In this document: piece by piece, positions 11,701 through 18,578 of the stretch | Position numbering within the stretch: position 1 is the first letter of the stretch | Layout of the letters: each line of letters starts with the position of its first letter | Source: a virus | IMG/VR virus record: IMGVR_UViG_3300036827_000193 | Span: 17,388-81,387 of that record | Reading direction: 5' to 3' (one strand) | DNA: 64,000 nt | Program-made: the position numbers and the translations under genes | The notes under the pieces: model-generated | The model's database searches: none | The model's input: the letters and a program-made list of their open reading frames with translations, nothing else | What the model was told of the DNA's origin: nothing

Positions 11701-13539
11701 CTGCGGCGCTTCGGCGCCGGCATGCACGCCGTTCTTCAACGCCTCATCGACCGCGTCGGCCTTCTCATCCGGCTTCATGCCGGCGACGTCGTCCTTGGAG
11801 TAGCCGTAGCGGCGCAGCACCTCGTCATCGTCGGCGCGCTGTGAGCCGTAGCCGAACTTGGTGTTGACGTAATCCTTGAGGTCGTCGTCGTTCCACGAGC
11901 GGATCGTGTCGCGATCGAATTCCTTGTAGTAGGCCGCGGCCTCCTCGAGCTTGAAGCGCGCGCGCGCGCCCATCTTGGTCTCGAACGGTTGCGGTTTTTC
12001 GCCCGGCTGCTGTTGCTGCGCGCCGGATCCCGGCGCTGATCCCGAACCGCCGCCGGTTTGCTGCTGTTGGTCACCGCCCGCCTGATGGTCCCACTCCCCA
12101 TTCATCGGGTTGTAGTACCAGCGCCCCCCGGCGGCATCGTCGCGATACCACGTGCCATTGAAGCCGCGGCCGCTGGTGCCCCATTGGTAATCGGGATCGT
12201 AGGGATCATCGCGGCGTGGCGACCCGGTCGGGCGCGCGCCCGCGCCGGCAGCACCGGCGCCGCCGGGCGATTCACCCGGGCGAGGACCGCCGCCCGAACC
12301 CGCTGCCGCGCCAGGCGCTTCGCTTCCCGGCAGTGCGCCCGACACCGCGGCTGCCGGCTGATCCGCTGTGGCGGCCGGCTCGGCGGCATTGCGATTGCCG
12401 AATGTCGAAAGCCCGTGCGTGCCGCCACCGACCGCGAGACCGGTGATGTAGCTCGCCAGCATGCGCTTGAAGTCGGGCGTGTAGGCCGCGTTCTTGTCGT
12501 AGTAGGCCGCGGCGATCTTCTGGTTGAGGTAGTCCTGCGCCTCGCCGATGCCGGTAAAGACGACACCGTCACGCAGCGCGTGTTCGAGGGTTGCCGCTGC
12601 CCAGCCGGCGAGGCCAGGTGCAACCTGCTTGACCGGCGCGAGCACGGAGCCGAGCGGGATCATGCCGAGGCCGCCGCCGACAAGCCCGGAGAGCCCGGCC
12701 GCCTTCGCGGCATCGTCGTCGCTCGCGCCCTTTTGCTTGGCGGCGTCGAAAGTTTCCCCCGCAGACGACAGCCCCATGCCGAGTCCGCCCATGGCGAGAC
12801 CGGTGAGCGGGCCGGCTGCGAGACCGCCAGCGACGTACGGCGCTATGCCGCCGATGCCACCCGCCACCTTGCTGGTGAGCGTTTCCTTCTCGGCTGGCGA
12901 CAGCGGCGCGGCTGCCTCGCCGAATTGCTTGACCGATCGTCCGGCCCGGTAGAGCGCGTTGTCCTCGATCGGCGTGGCGCCGACGGTTGCGGTGCCGGTG
13001 ATGTCGCCGCTGTTGGGGTCGACGGTGTCCTGAATATCGGACGGAGCGGTGTTGCCCGATGCTCCGGTGACGGCACGGCCAAGCCGGTCAAGGCCGACGG
13101 CTGCGCCCTGCATGATATCGCCGGTCTGCCCGGTGATGCCCTGCACCGCCGATTTTGCCGCGACGCCAGGCAACGACGACCACGGCACATCCTCGGGCTT
13201 TGCAGCTTTCGCCGACTGGCCGCCGACCGTCGCGGTGCCGGTGATCGGCGGCTCGTCGCTTGGTGCTTCGCCGTACTGCGAGAAGTCGATGGCCGGCGCC
13301 TTGTCGACTTCATCCTGCGTCTTGCCGAACGCGCCGAAATCGGGCTGCGCCTTCTGCGCATCCTGGTGCTGCTGCAGTTGCTGCTGCTGGCGCTTATCGA
13401 GTGTCTTGCGGATGAGGCGGTTGAGCACCGCCTGCGGGTCGACGGCATTGTTCTGGACAAGCTCGGGCGCGCGCTCGGTGATGAGATCGTTGACGATGCC
13501 TTGCGGGTCGACCGCCCCAAGCGCGTCGGCGAGGCTCAT
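2701..13539 (-). CDS. Giant polyvalent virion/ejection protein (3612 codons), possibly a fusion of separate genes
   Basis: Start ATG overlaps the upstream stop as TAATG. Domains, from motifs: Pro/Gln-rich start with DFGAFG (67-72) and DFSQYG (85-90); glycine-rich hydrophobic segment about 210-320; inorganic-pyrophosphatase-like polyvalent domain about 655-770; an LPD5-like region from about 1350; an LPD1-like domain with zinc-protease motif HEWLH (His1743, Glu1744, His1747); a region with FIEEVQSDWHQ near 2165; a JAB/RadC-like HHNHP motif (His2545, His2547) with downstream Asp; and a C-terminal third (from about 2771) with a transmembrane helix near 3298-3320. Polyvalent proteins of this sort are packaged and delivered into the host with phage DNA. 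Around 5313-5492 the codon bias switches to another frame, so this may be two genes joined across a nested one. Confidence 0.85.
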   Translation of the reverse strand: MSLADALGAVDPQGIVNDLITERAPELVQNNAVDPQAVLNRLIRKTLDKRQQQQLQQHQDAQKAQPDFGAFGKTQDEVDKAPAIDFSQYGEAPSDEPPITGTATVGGQSAKAAKPEDVPWSSLPGVAAKSAVQGITGQTGDIMQGAAVGLDRLGRAVTGASGNTAPSDIQDTVDPNSGDITGTATVGATPIEDNALYRAGRSVKQFGEAAAPLSPAEKETLTSKVAGGIGGIAPYVAGGLAAGPLTGLAMGGLGMGLSSAGETFDAAKQKGASDDDAAKAAGLSGLVGGGLGMIPLGSVLAPVKQVAPGLAGWAAATLEHALRDGVVFTGIGEAQDYLNQKIAAAYYDKNAAYTPDFKRMLASYITGLAVGGGTHGLSTFGNRNAAEPAATADQPAAAVSGALPGSEAPGAAAGSGGGPRPGESPGGAGAAGAGARPTGSPRRDDPYDPDYQWGTSGRGFNGTWYRDDAAGGRWYYNPMNGEWDHQAGGDQQQQTGGGSGSAPGSGAQQQQPGEKPQPFETKMGARARFKLEEAAAYYKEFDRDTIRSWNDDDLKDYVNTKFGYGSQRADDDEVLRRYGYSKDDVAGMKPDEKADAVDEALKNGVHAGAEAPQEGTREAPVEVKTADDVARAASVADQDHSPEQGEANNVQRGHMRWNGLDITIEAPAGGVRRGTNPETGEAWQTTHSVPYGYVKGTEGADGMHVDVFMGPNPQRPTVYVLDEKDEATGAFRQHKAMIGFDGPSEAIQAYLGTSSKKPQHIGGMRAMPVGEFKDWLKTGNTKAAASEAMAAENPPETPPETAPAMQAAGTEAGTAHGSPTNNVRAEPEPTAKTTPISGERAGAAPEAGPEHHQAIEDTLRAAGVDPDTVRPADIVRAAEIHANEGAPPDDAFTTAVVRSLVEDGHMSRDEIAKDIGDEATTELLEARDGSERGLGAAASGATTDRATAAGAQAVDQGGVEAARPEEPARPQEPARGEGTGREPQAAATGHPATGAGAGGDTAGGERTAEADDGRTGGGAEAAVEHKPARAAKDAVSGGKPFGGMIANQEAYRARAQRMRDEGRGSPWPTYKTTEEKLRAQGTSVRQDNARRKQEIETQRPIFDAALKEQKIPLDSVPEALRFDAMERMLDRGEDPLDALESVIMQYARDEDMIADELHRDKVEGILAGEEVFNALDERHPPRHGEKPAPERTEPAVEEAAQRAQAGGVASGAGASAGPGRGEVRAQGGKRSGERTQPVTERTAAGQQHVLPGAEQISDAERAQRAADRSLKPKAVQKPADEGLFGDESKQTDLVDLARKPAKALPPVLTSQPPEPADKPADTEAAQARAAGPSDSAPGAKSETRTSAPEKVAKVEDFGEKIGGARKETFAGFRDSLREKFDVAAVPLSKSFPQPDYEKLAAAGVDARVLSHIAIMRDMIPNRPRVAGKAKRWAEQVETLRTFARQLLDGEIDVAKLEQAARGNYALQTLPLTAKAIEDIAPADLPRAARYRVNSGHYSILNGQRYSPSKSFWFLESPDRRSARDPFSNDPANPYTYRDNPEDAVALAKKIIAHDLAEKPTEGAGERSKYTDVGIYRDRETKGAFLGFKVRSTVIRLKAGFETPQAAREYLQENRDDLQAAIDALRKGPNMRGTENRPRSGEALREGDVTPEMFSGAFGFRGVQFGNYVEGQRRQADLNRAFDALMDLADVVGVPPQALSLNGELGLAFGARGHGGRDAASAHYEPGQVVINLTKGGGPGSLAHEWLHALDNYFARQDQASGYISERRRDGGPVRHEVYQAWKNVEASLQKGGFADRAAKFDKVRAKPYWNTTIEKAARSFERYIVDRLADKGAANDYLANIDTAGGAYPTADEMRDQGIRAAYDHLFETIEARPAGHGFALAESEDAFGHAPAFYSAVERAVAAVKQDKAAPNHWLGTIRNAPGVKPEEIEWLGLEHWLREHKGAVTKAEVHDYVRAHQVEVREVEKSDAQPPSDIEDWTQGEPVENDEGGTTTQLTLPGRSTGTGIDVYHDKNGELTGYAAFVRGTMLGDHESFEGAVADLAREIGGDIGGTQYRQYTLPGGENYRELLLTLPEKLPGEEASRNAQVDAWHDFEMEMRRKYGTTGTDDTLAAMSPAERERYAQFDREYRPPSANQDFRSPHFDEPNVLAHIRFNDRTIDGKKTLFIEEVQSDWHQAGKKKGYKQPPQKLFTDSDFKFVRTDGDHGKHWFALPDGSERPGWGDTVDVARAEAVDNYQRSAKIHGDYEQGTRVPDAPFKTTWPELSLKRIIRYAAEHGYDKIAWTPGDVQADRYDLSKQIDDLHYIKGADGHYTIDARLKGRSDNTRIAEGVPEKDLPDHVGKDVAARIAAGEGKPSGFYGTDKGRRTLSGLDLKVGGEGMRGFYDDILPKTANKLVKKYGGKVGQGKLPTVPADFQNDLSRGLVLEQDKSKYPGHTVHTLDIAPALRQAATGQGFALFQPGETKPAKVTAHDLGPIAIPQHMLAGDWAQRHVLRQGIATGLEHLVAVDQNGKVVAHTRGGPGNTGQDLKLFAIASDPRNAIVIHHNHPRDGTLSGPDIGFLGLPGLHAVWAHGHGGHVARAELTPSARAALRRFDPVTAAKYLYAAHEAVQNKLYDIINTALLSGRIDRDTANALLPHAVAVALHRAGIIDYRSNSTFGDDIEKLGLGAYIELAAHAARGTVHGPDELPDDRSAGSLRHAGDLGASFARTAEVAAGHVAAPGHDRVGGADDRAQAARAAHGVGLGDAELAGTELAGTGLAEEGRHYTLGAMGDPIRTIKVFKDFWTSAFQPELVSDRALEADPLFARYKARQAQEKDAVVRQSESQWNYWNKRGDAERIRFLDDVESNNTPADATQADMARRYRRILDANWAEEQRYGSRAAFVDDYFPHIWEQPDEWRAFSETRSAQVGPTWFQKKRTYDYISEGLAAGLKLRFTNPVDIVVHRLLSGVDMRQRMELLYQLKDMGLAWEGKQGGEQLVRRGWRAINAPDRQQWVIVPDVQKLWQNGVEAKGLWQAEHVGGSMFRGWMALKNAWVPIKLALSAFHPLHVLHIDQANSLARAWDDLAKGHDLPAALKAAAEGVGTIPTLGMIHYRKGAKARAAWAKRPSQQTPQDKAVVALMTDGGFVPQLSEQLKIAARRQLAVAWRKVLRGEAGASDWRKAVSAAMRRPIEVLQAPLFEKWIPALKAAAYLDQAASLLKRRPGLLADDTNRRIALRAIAKSIDNRYGEMSYGTLFWNRTTKDAAIGSFLSLGWNLGFVREFGGATLEAGTRTAGLLPPFKPSAGRAVTRDATNKIPFVLAYVGTAALIAGIMTNLFTGKQPEGIDYVFPRAGGENPDGSPRRYTTMFYLREVPMLLKHVQERGGNWLSGAGEMLWNKLMFEPFHELLTNRDYYGYNIWDENAPIYQQVWQGVKHFFGDQTNPMSVSGAKHAAELSGKPFPSAAEAIRHPEQYLDALKAKGVGMSVLGFGPAPAYVEKSPIQNRISYLYREHVAPTSRPEEQAQGTEEKMAVRSAILIAKRDHDSKALQDAYQRGKALGLKPGYMQNVGVVPTDIYLFSRLPNEDQKAILLQASKDERNRYWPKAHQTVKNEVNRQVHLPAIPAGALPAGAM
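5259..5303 (-). repeat. Three tandem 15-bp units
   Basis: Three consecutive 15-bp copies (5259-5273, 5274-5288, 5289-5303) differ at one to three positions. In the giant frame they encode a repeated ELAGT/GLAEE segment; in the nested-gene frame they encode repeated NLPAQ. They sit just after the stop of the nested gene, at the proposed junction between the two halves of the giant ORF. Confidence 0.75.
5313..5492 (-). CDS. Nested small gene (59 aa) in another frame inside the giant ORF
   Basis: ATG 5492 is preceded by GAGGGA with six bases of spacing, a good ribosome site. The 59-residue product looks like a natural helical protein: an N-terminal MAQTNFQMIDPPGAFDTL, then a TWEHHLHELRKLP segment and a basic C-terminus ending at TAG 5313. 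In this frame 54 of 59 codons end in G or C. In the overlapping frame of the giant ORF only about 24 of the same 59 third positions are G or C, and that translation is Ala/Gly/His/Arg-rich like a non-coding frame. I therefore regard this frame as the real one here. The family is not recognised. Confidence 0.7.
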   Translation of the reverse strand: MAQTNFQMIDPPGAFDTLATWEHHLHELRKLPQDTLLRQDMIASAEQMIERKRREPRTA

Positions 13540-14801
13540 TAGGTTCCGGTCATCGCGAGATAGTCGTCATTGTTGGATGCGGTCGGCGCCGTCGTGGTGG
13601 CCGGCGCCGCACTCTGGCCGCCCGGTGGTTTGGTGCGCTGGCGCGCCACGCCATTCTGGTCCTTGAACCACGCGCCCATCGGCACCTGCGTATTGAAGTC
13701 GTCGAGCGTCATGCCCTTCGTTTCGAAGGGATTGTCGGCCGCGGTGCCCATGTCCTTGATCTTGTCGGCCTGCTTGGGATCAACGCCGGCGGATTTGTAG
13801 AGCCGGCCGCGGTAGGCCTCGACGTTCTTCGACAGCCGGTCGAGATCCTGCTGCTGCTGCTCGGGCGTCGCGCCATTGAGCGCCCAGCGCTTCTGCAGCA
13901 CGATCTGCTGGCCCTTCTCATATTTCTGGGCTTCGTTCTCGACCGAGATCACCTTGCCGTAGGGTGTGTTCTGCCAGGCGCCCGAGCCGCCCTTGCCGGT
14001 CTGGCCAAGCTCCAGGCTTTTTGCGCGTGCTGCGAGATAGTTGCCTTGCGCGGCGCGGTAGGCCGACTTGTCGTCGGCGTCCTGCGCCGACAGCATGTCC
14101 TTGAATGCGCCCGACGACTGCGTGAACAGGTCGTTCTTGGCCTGGCGCAACTGCGCCTGCTGCTTGCCCTCCTGATCGAGACCGCCTTCGAGGCCGCCGC
14201 CAAAGCCAGCGGCGAATGCCGTGCCGGCCGAGGCGCCCGGCGCCGTCTTGCCGACCGCGCTCATGCCCTTGCCGAGCGCGGCGAGCGAGTTCTGCCATGG
14301 ATTGGTGTTGGTGAGCCCGAGTGCGCCGGCGAGGTTTCCGGTCGAGGTCGGCGGCGGCGCGCCCATCGCGGATGACGGCGGCGGCGCAACCGGCATCGTG
14401 TTCACGCCAAGCGTCGGCCTGGCGTTGGGGGGCAGCGCTGCACCACCGGACGTGATGGCGCCTGCTGGCGTCGGGCCTGACGCAAGGTCTGGCCGCGTTA
14501 TGGCGCTGTCGGGAGTGGGGCCGGAGGCGAGGTCGGGCGTTGCCGACAATGGCCGCGGCTGTGGCAGGGGAATGTCAGGCAGCGCATTCGGCGGTGCCGG
14601 TGGCGGCCCAGGTGGCGGCCCAGATGGCGCCCCAGGCGGCGGCCCAGGTGGCGGAGCTGCTGCCGCGCCCGGCGCCGGCGCAACTGGCGGCGACATCGAC
14701 GGTGGCGTCAGCGGTGTCGACGACAGCGCGCCGCTTGCACCGGGAATACCGAGCAGCGCGCGCATCGCGTCTGCATCGTCAAAAAGGTCTAAAAACCCCA
14801 A
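13539..14801 (-). CDS. Proline-rich virion-type protein, unknown function
   Basis: A 420-residue protein whose first 180 residues are very rich in Pro, Ala and Gly after an acidic/hydrophobic start (MGFLDLFDDADAMRALLG). Residues about 190-370 are predicted helical with Gln-rich coiled-coil character, then a Thr/Ala-rich tail. The gene ends in TAATG with the start of the giant polyvalent gene, so the two are coupled. Place and composition fit an internal virion (ejection) protein of a podovirus, an inference from context. Confidence 0.65.
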   Translation of the reverse strand: MGFLDLFDDADAMRALLGIPGASGALSSTPLTPPSMSPPVAPAPGAAAAPPPGPPPGAPSGPPPGPPPAPPNALPDIPLPQPRPLSATPDLASGPTPDSAITRPDLASGPTPAGAITSGGAALPPNARPTLGVNTMPVAPPPSSAMGAPPPTSTGNLAGALGLTNTNPWQNSLAALGKGMSAVGKTAPGASAGTAFAAGFGGGLEGGLDQEGKQQAQLRQAKNDLFTQSSGAFKDMLSAQDADDKSAYRAAQGNYLAARAKSLELGQTGKGGSGAWQNTPYGKVISVENEAQKYEKGQQIVLQKRWALNGATPEQQQQDLDRLSKNVEAYRGRLYKSAGVDPKQADKIKDMGTAADNPFETKGMTLDDFNTQVPMGAWFKDQNGVARQRTKPPGGQSAAPATTTAPTASNNDDYLAMTGT

Positions 14802-14816
14802 GGCCGCCTCCTGTTG

Positions 14817-16082
14817 TTAAGCGGCGATGCCGAGCTGGCGCGCGAGGCCGGATGTCTCGGGCTTGATCGCGGCGCGCTTGGCGAGCGCCGCGCGCAGCAC
14901 TTCGTACGGCACGACGGTGCCGGCCTCGTGCGGCACGAACAATTCCGGACCGCGCTCGCCGACGATGGCGGGCTTACCCGGCTCCGGCGTGCCGCCATCG
15001 GCGTACATCGGATAGGAGTAACCATTGCCGTACGAACCTGCCCCGGTCGCCGGGCTCATCGTCAGCGGCGCGCCGGAGCCGGTCTGCTGCGACGAACTCA
15101 GCATGCCCGGGATCGCCATCAGCGAAGTGCCGCCGGTCATCGGCGCGAGCGCTGCGGCACCGAGCGAGCCGACAATGCCCCAGCCGGAATTGTCGGGCGC
15201 AGAGGCGACCTGCGTGCCGTTGGTGGTGCCGTTGGTCGACGTCGTGGTCGGCGCCGCACCCTTGGCGGCGGTGAGATCGGCATTGACGAGCTGCGAGGTC
15301 TGGAACGGATACTGCTGCGCCAGCAGCCATTGATTGTAGGCCGCATTCAAGCCGGCCTGGCTCTGCGCAGTCTGCTGGCCGCCGAACGTATTGTTCAAGG
15401 TCGCGGCGCCGGTATTGGCGGCAAGAATGGCGTTGGCGCCGGTGAGATTGCGATTGAGCGCGGTCTCGTTGAGGTTGGCGTTGGTGGTCGAGGCATTGAG
15501 GCTGTTTGCCACGTCCTGCGCACCAGCGCCGATTGCCGTGTTGAAGGCGGCGTTGTAGGCGTTGCCGACAAGACCCTGCCGCGCGATGTCCTGCTGGTTG
15601 GTCAAGTTACCCTTGCCGAGCGCCCAGCTTGTGTCGCCGAACGCACCGGCGCCGGTCGCGCCGGCATCGAAGCCCTTGTTCTGCGTCGCGAACTGCTGGT
15701 TCTGCGCCTCGAGCTGCGGCTGCAAGGCCTGCGAGACGTACTGGTTCATGTACGGCGACATCGCCGAGTAGATTGGATTTGCCGACACCGAGGAGGCCGG
15801 CGCCGTGGTGTAGTTGAGAAGCGCGCTCGGCACCGCGGAGAGCGCCGGCGAGGTGGCGCCGGCGACGTCGGTGGCAAGGCCAAACGAGGAATTCTGCTGC
15901 GGGCTGAAGCTTGCGACCTGCGGGCCGGAGTATGGCGTGAAGCCGTTCGCCTGCAGGCCAGAGGCGAAATTGACGTTGTTTTGCGCCGCCGTCGTCAGCC
16001 ACGGCGCCGGCGTCGCGGTCGAGGTCGAGGCCGTGCTCGAATTGCTGTTGGTTGTCTTCTGGGTCTCGTTACCGAAGCACAT
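14817..16082 (-). CDS. Virion structural/internal protein, Asn/Thr/Ala-rich, with tape-measure-like C-terminal motif
   Basis: A 421-residue protein, low in charge and rich in Asn, Thr, Gln and Ala, with a helical central region and a Gly-rich hydrophobic segment near 310-345. Near the C-terminus it has GERGPELFVPHEAGTVVP, a motif often seen at the end of phage tape-measure or tail-tip proteins. It overlaps the upstream GNAT gene by 14 bp. In a podovirus this position fits an internal core or ejection protein. No catalytic motif is seen. Confidence 0.7.
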   Translation of the reverse strand: MCFGNETQKTTNSNSSTASTSTATPAPWLTTAAQNNVNFASGLQANGFTPYSGPQVASFSPQQNSSFGLATDVAGATSPALSAVPSALLNYTTAPASSVSANPIYSAMSPYMNQYVSQALQPQLEAQNQQFATQNKGFDAGATGAGAFGDTSWALGKGNLTNQQDIARQGLVGNAYNAAFNTAIGAGAQDVANSLNASTTNANLNETALNRNLTGANAILAANTGAATLNNTFGGQQTAQSQAGLNAAYNQWLLAQQYPFQTSQLVNADLTAAKGAAPTTTSTNGTTNGTQVASAPDNSGWGIVGSLGAAALAPMTGGTSLMAIPGMLSSSQQTGSGAPLTMSPATGAGSYGNGYSYPMYADGGTPEPGKPAIVGERGPELFVPHEAGTVVPYEVLRAALAKRAAIKPETSGLARQLGIAA

Positions 16083-16506
16083 GGGGCGCCTCCTCGCGCG
16101 GTTGCGCGCGAACCTGTCGGTTGTTGCTCTTGTTGAAGATCGTCACCGAGCCGCGGGCCTCTGAAATGACGTGCAGCTCGAGGCCGGAGGCAACCGCGAT
16201 TGCGGTCGCCTCGCGCAGCATCGGCTTCCAGGCCCGCGAGCCCGGCAGCGCGAACGCCCAGCGGTTGGCGAGAAAGGGAAGCTTCGCGTTCCACCAGAAC
16301 GTCGGCCGGATCAGGCCGATGGTGCCGACGAGGCGCTCCTCGGAAATCGCCATGATCGCCACGCTCTCGCGCGCGACGCGCCAGATTTCCGTGGCGCTGT
16401 CCTTGTGGTCGATCGGACCGGGCAATGTCGGCCCGGCGACGACACAGAGGAATTCGTGGATGGCAATGACGTCGGCGTCGGTTTCGGCGTAACGGATACT
16501 GATCAC
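16069..16506 (-). CDS. GNAT-like protein (internal virion acetyltransferase-like)
   Basis: A 145-residue protein whose start (ISIRYAETDADVIAIHEFL) is typical of the first strand and helix of GNAT folds. A central MAISEERLVGTIGL strand-turn-strand resembles the beta4 region. The acetyl-CoA-binding Q/RxxGxG/A signature is not clear, so activity is uncertain. T7-group phages carry a similar GNAT-like protein (gp13) in a comparable place, and non-catalytic virion roles are known there. It overlaps both neighbours (start 16506 over stop 16503, and 14 bp downstream). Confidence 0.55.
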   Translation of the reverse strand: MISIRYAETDADVIAIHEFLCVVAGPTLPGPIDHKDSATEIWRVARESVAIMAISEERLVGTIGLIRPTFWWNAKLPFLANRWAFALPGSRAWKPMLREATAIAVASGLELHVISEARGSVTIFNKSNNRQVRAQPREEAPHVLR

Positions 16507-16733
16507 GTGGTGCGATTGAGCCCGCCGCGTTGCAGGATCTGCAACAGCGTCGCGAGCACCGCGTTGGTGTTGGCAAGCGTCGGGGAGGCGACCAGGAGCT
16601 CAAGCGTCTGCGTCACCGCGGCATCGAACATGATGTTCTGCGCCATCTCGACGATGTCTGCCTCGTGGCTGGCGCGTTCGACTTCGCGCAGCGACGACAC
16701 CGGGTCGTGCGGATTGAGGGTGACAGGACGCAT
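16503..16733 (-). CDS. Small conserved podoviral structural-region protein
   Basis: A 76-residue protein starting MRPVTLNPHDP at ATG 16733, which follows the upstream stop at 16735 and is preferred over an in-frame upstream start. The ERASHEADIVEMAQ segment and the hydrophobic, Thr/Leu-rich helix after it recur in small proteins next to podoviral tail genes; they are thought to be structural or chaperone-like. No catalytic motif is present. Confidence 0.7.
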   Translation of the reverse strand: MRPVTLNPHDPVSSLREVERASHEADIVEMAQNIMFDAAVTQTLELLVASPTLANTNAVLATLLQILQRGGLNRTT

Positions 16734-16734
16734 G

Positions 16735-18576
16735 CTACCGCCGTGTTGCCGAGGCGCGCGCGAACGCCGCCGGTTTGCCAAGCCGCATGTAGTTGCCGAG
16801 GTCGGAACAGGTCAGCGACAGCGAGATGTAGCGGCCGGACACGCGATAATCGGTAATGCCGGCAGCGACGTCCGGGACGTCCTCGGTTTCCGTATCCATC
16901 GGCACCGTGTCGGTCAGGCGGTCATACGTCGTGACCGTCATCGCGATGGTGCCGCTCTGCTGGAAGAAGTCGGGGACGATGCCCTCGATGTCGAGGTTCT
17001 GCTGCCCTTCCTTGAGGGCGTACGGCGACAGCGACAACGTCCAGGTCAGCGGATTGCCGTTGTCGTCGAAAGTGTCGCCGATCGGGTCGTGGTTATAAAG
17101 GAAGCCATCATTGCCCGCCATGATCGGCGAAGTGTCGCCCTGCGTGAAGTGGCCGCCGCTCGCGCGCCCGGCGGTGACGCCGACGCTGGAATAGAAATTG
17201 GCAAGCCCGACCGACCAGACCTGGTCGTTGATGTGGAAGATGACGTAATTGGTCGGGTTGACGCTGCCGGTGGTCGGGTAGAAGAACCAGATTTCGTGGT
17301 ACTTCGGCACATAGATGGCCGAACACTGGAACGCCAGCGTATCGGGCAGCGCGTCGAACACGTATTTGCGGATGTCCTCGACGTTGGGCATCGGCGACAC
17401 AGCGCCGTTGTAGACATAGAAATTATCCGGCCCCTGCCAGTAGGCGAGGCCGTCGACCGTCACCGCGGCATTGGGCGAGATCAGGCCGCAGTCGCGGCCG
17501 GCAAGGCTCGAATTGTAGACGAATTGCGAGCCGGTATATTGGAACAGGTAGGCCGCGCTGTCGCTCCACACCATGGAGATGAAGGGCGCGAGCGCGCGCC
17601 CGCCGACAAGCTTCGAGCCTTCCTGCAAGGTTCGCGAAAACGCGGTGTTGGCGGTTGCCGGCGTCCAGGTCGTGGGATCGTTCTGGCTGCAGACATTGAC
17701 CACCATGGAATCGCACAGGCCGAAGATGAAGCGCTCCGGCGTGACGAACATGGCGCGGAAGTTGGTCGGCGCACCGTCGACCGGATTGCCGCCGAAGGTC
17801 GCGACCGCGCGCGGCCATGGCTCGGCCTGGGTCGGATCGAAGAACCACAGCGAGCCGCCGTTGTAGGTCGCAATCGCGACCTGCCCGAAGCGATCGAGCG
17901 ACCACACGCGCGGTTCATAGAAGATGGTGGACGAGCCGCGTGCCGTGCCCCAGGTCCCGAGCCCCCACGGCCCCGAGCCCCAGCCCTGGCCGAACGAGCC
18001 GAGCTCGGTGCCGACCGGGATCTCGTATTCGTAGGCGACCGCGGCACCGCCGCCGGCGCCGCTGCCGCTCGCCGTCGTCGTCGCGGTGACGGTGTAATTG
18101 TTGAGGTCGATCACGGTCGCGACGATGAAGGTGCCGTTCATCGTCACGTTGTTGAACGTGGTCGCGCCCGAATAGATCGCGGTGTCGCCGACGTTGAGGC
18201 CGTGGGAGACGTGATGCACCTCGACAGAAGCCGAGCCCGACGCGGTGGTGAACGGATTGGTGCCGAGCGTCCCGGTGGCCCGGAACGGCGTGATGTCGGT
18301 CAATGTGAAGCTTGAGTCGAAGGCATAGAGCTTGCGATAGGTGCCGCAGGCGACGTAGCCGTTCTGCAGGAAGTCCTGCCAGCACATGGTCGCGCGCGGC
18401 GTGCCAGACATCGCGCTCGAGCTGATGCGGATATTGCCGCCGATCTTCTGCGGCCGGCCGTGCACGAAGCGGATCTTGTCGAACGGCAGGATCCAGCGGC
18501 CCTCGGCGACGCGGTCGGATTCCGTGACCACGACACCCGGCGGCGGGTTGATCGGGATCGGCACCAGCGCAGACAT
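16735..18576 (-). CDS. Tail nozzle / tail-hub protein (beta-propeller type)
   Basis: A 613-residue protein with repeated strand-rich blocks containing Trp/Phe-Asp motifs (VWSLDRFGQVAIATYNGG, LWFFDPTQAEPW, PERFIFGL), typical of the beta-propeller nozzle or packaged-DNA-stabilisation proteins of podoviruses (P22 gp10-like in role). The N-terminal RWILPFDKIRF is also characteristic. Residues about 102-188 form an inserted beta module rich in Thr/Gly/Ala that is shared, also at DNA level, with the adaptor protein encoded two genes upstream. It likely closes the tail tube below the adaptor. The stop lies 2 bp before the next start. Confidence 0.75.
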   Translation of the reverse strand: MSALVPIPINPPPGVVVTESDRVAEGRWILPFDKIRFVHGRPQKIGGNIRISSSAMSGTPRATMCWQDFLQNGYVACGTYRKLYAFDSSFTLTDITPFRATGTLGTNPFTTASGSASVEVHHVSHGLNVGDTAIYSGATTFNNVTMNGTFIVATVIDLNNYTVTATTTASGSGAGGGAAVAYEYEIPVGTELGSFGQGWGSGPWGLGTWGTARGSSTIFYEPRVWSLDRFGQVAIATYNGGSLWFFDPTQAEPWPRAVATFGGNPVDGAPTNFRAMFVTPERFIFGLCDSMVVNVCSQNDPTTWTPATANTAFSRTLQEGSKLVGGRALAPFISMVWSDSAAYLFQYTGSQFVYNSSLAGRDCGLISPNAAVTVDGLAYWQGPDNFYVYNGAVSPMPNVEDIRKYVFDALPDTLAFQCSAIYVPKYHEIWFFYPTTGSVNPTNYVIFHINDQVWSVGLANFYSSVGVTAGRASGGHFTQGDTSPIMAGNDGFLYNHDPIGDTFDDNGNPLTWTLSLSPYALKEGQQNLDIEGIVPDFFQQSGTIAMTVTTYDRLTDTVPMDTETEDVPDVAAGITDYRVSGRYISLSLTCSDLGNYMRLGKPAAFARASATRR

Positions 18577-18578
18577 CG

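Noticed and set aside
16171-18315. Plus-strand open frame of about 710 codons opposite the nozzle gene
   Set aside because: Same reason; the minus-strand nozzle protein has recognisable structural motifs and good codon bias.
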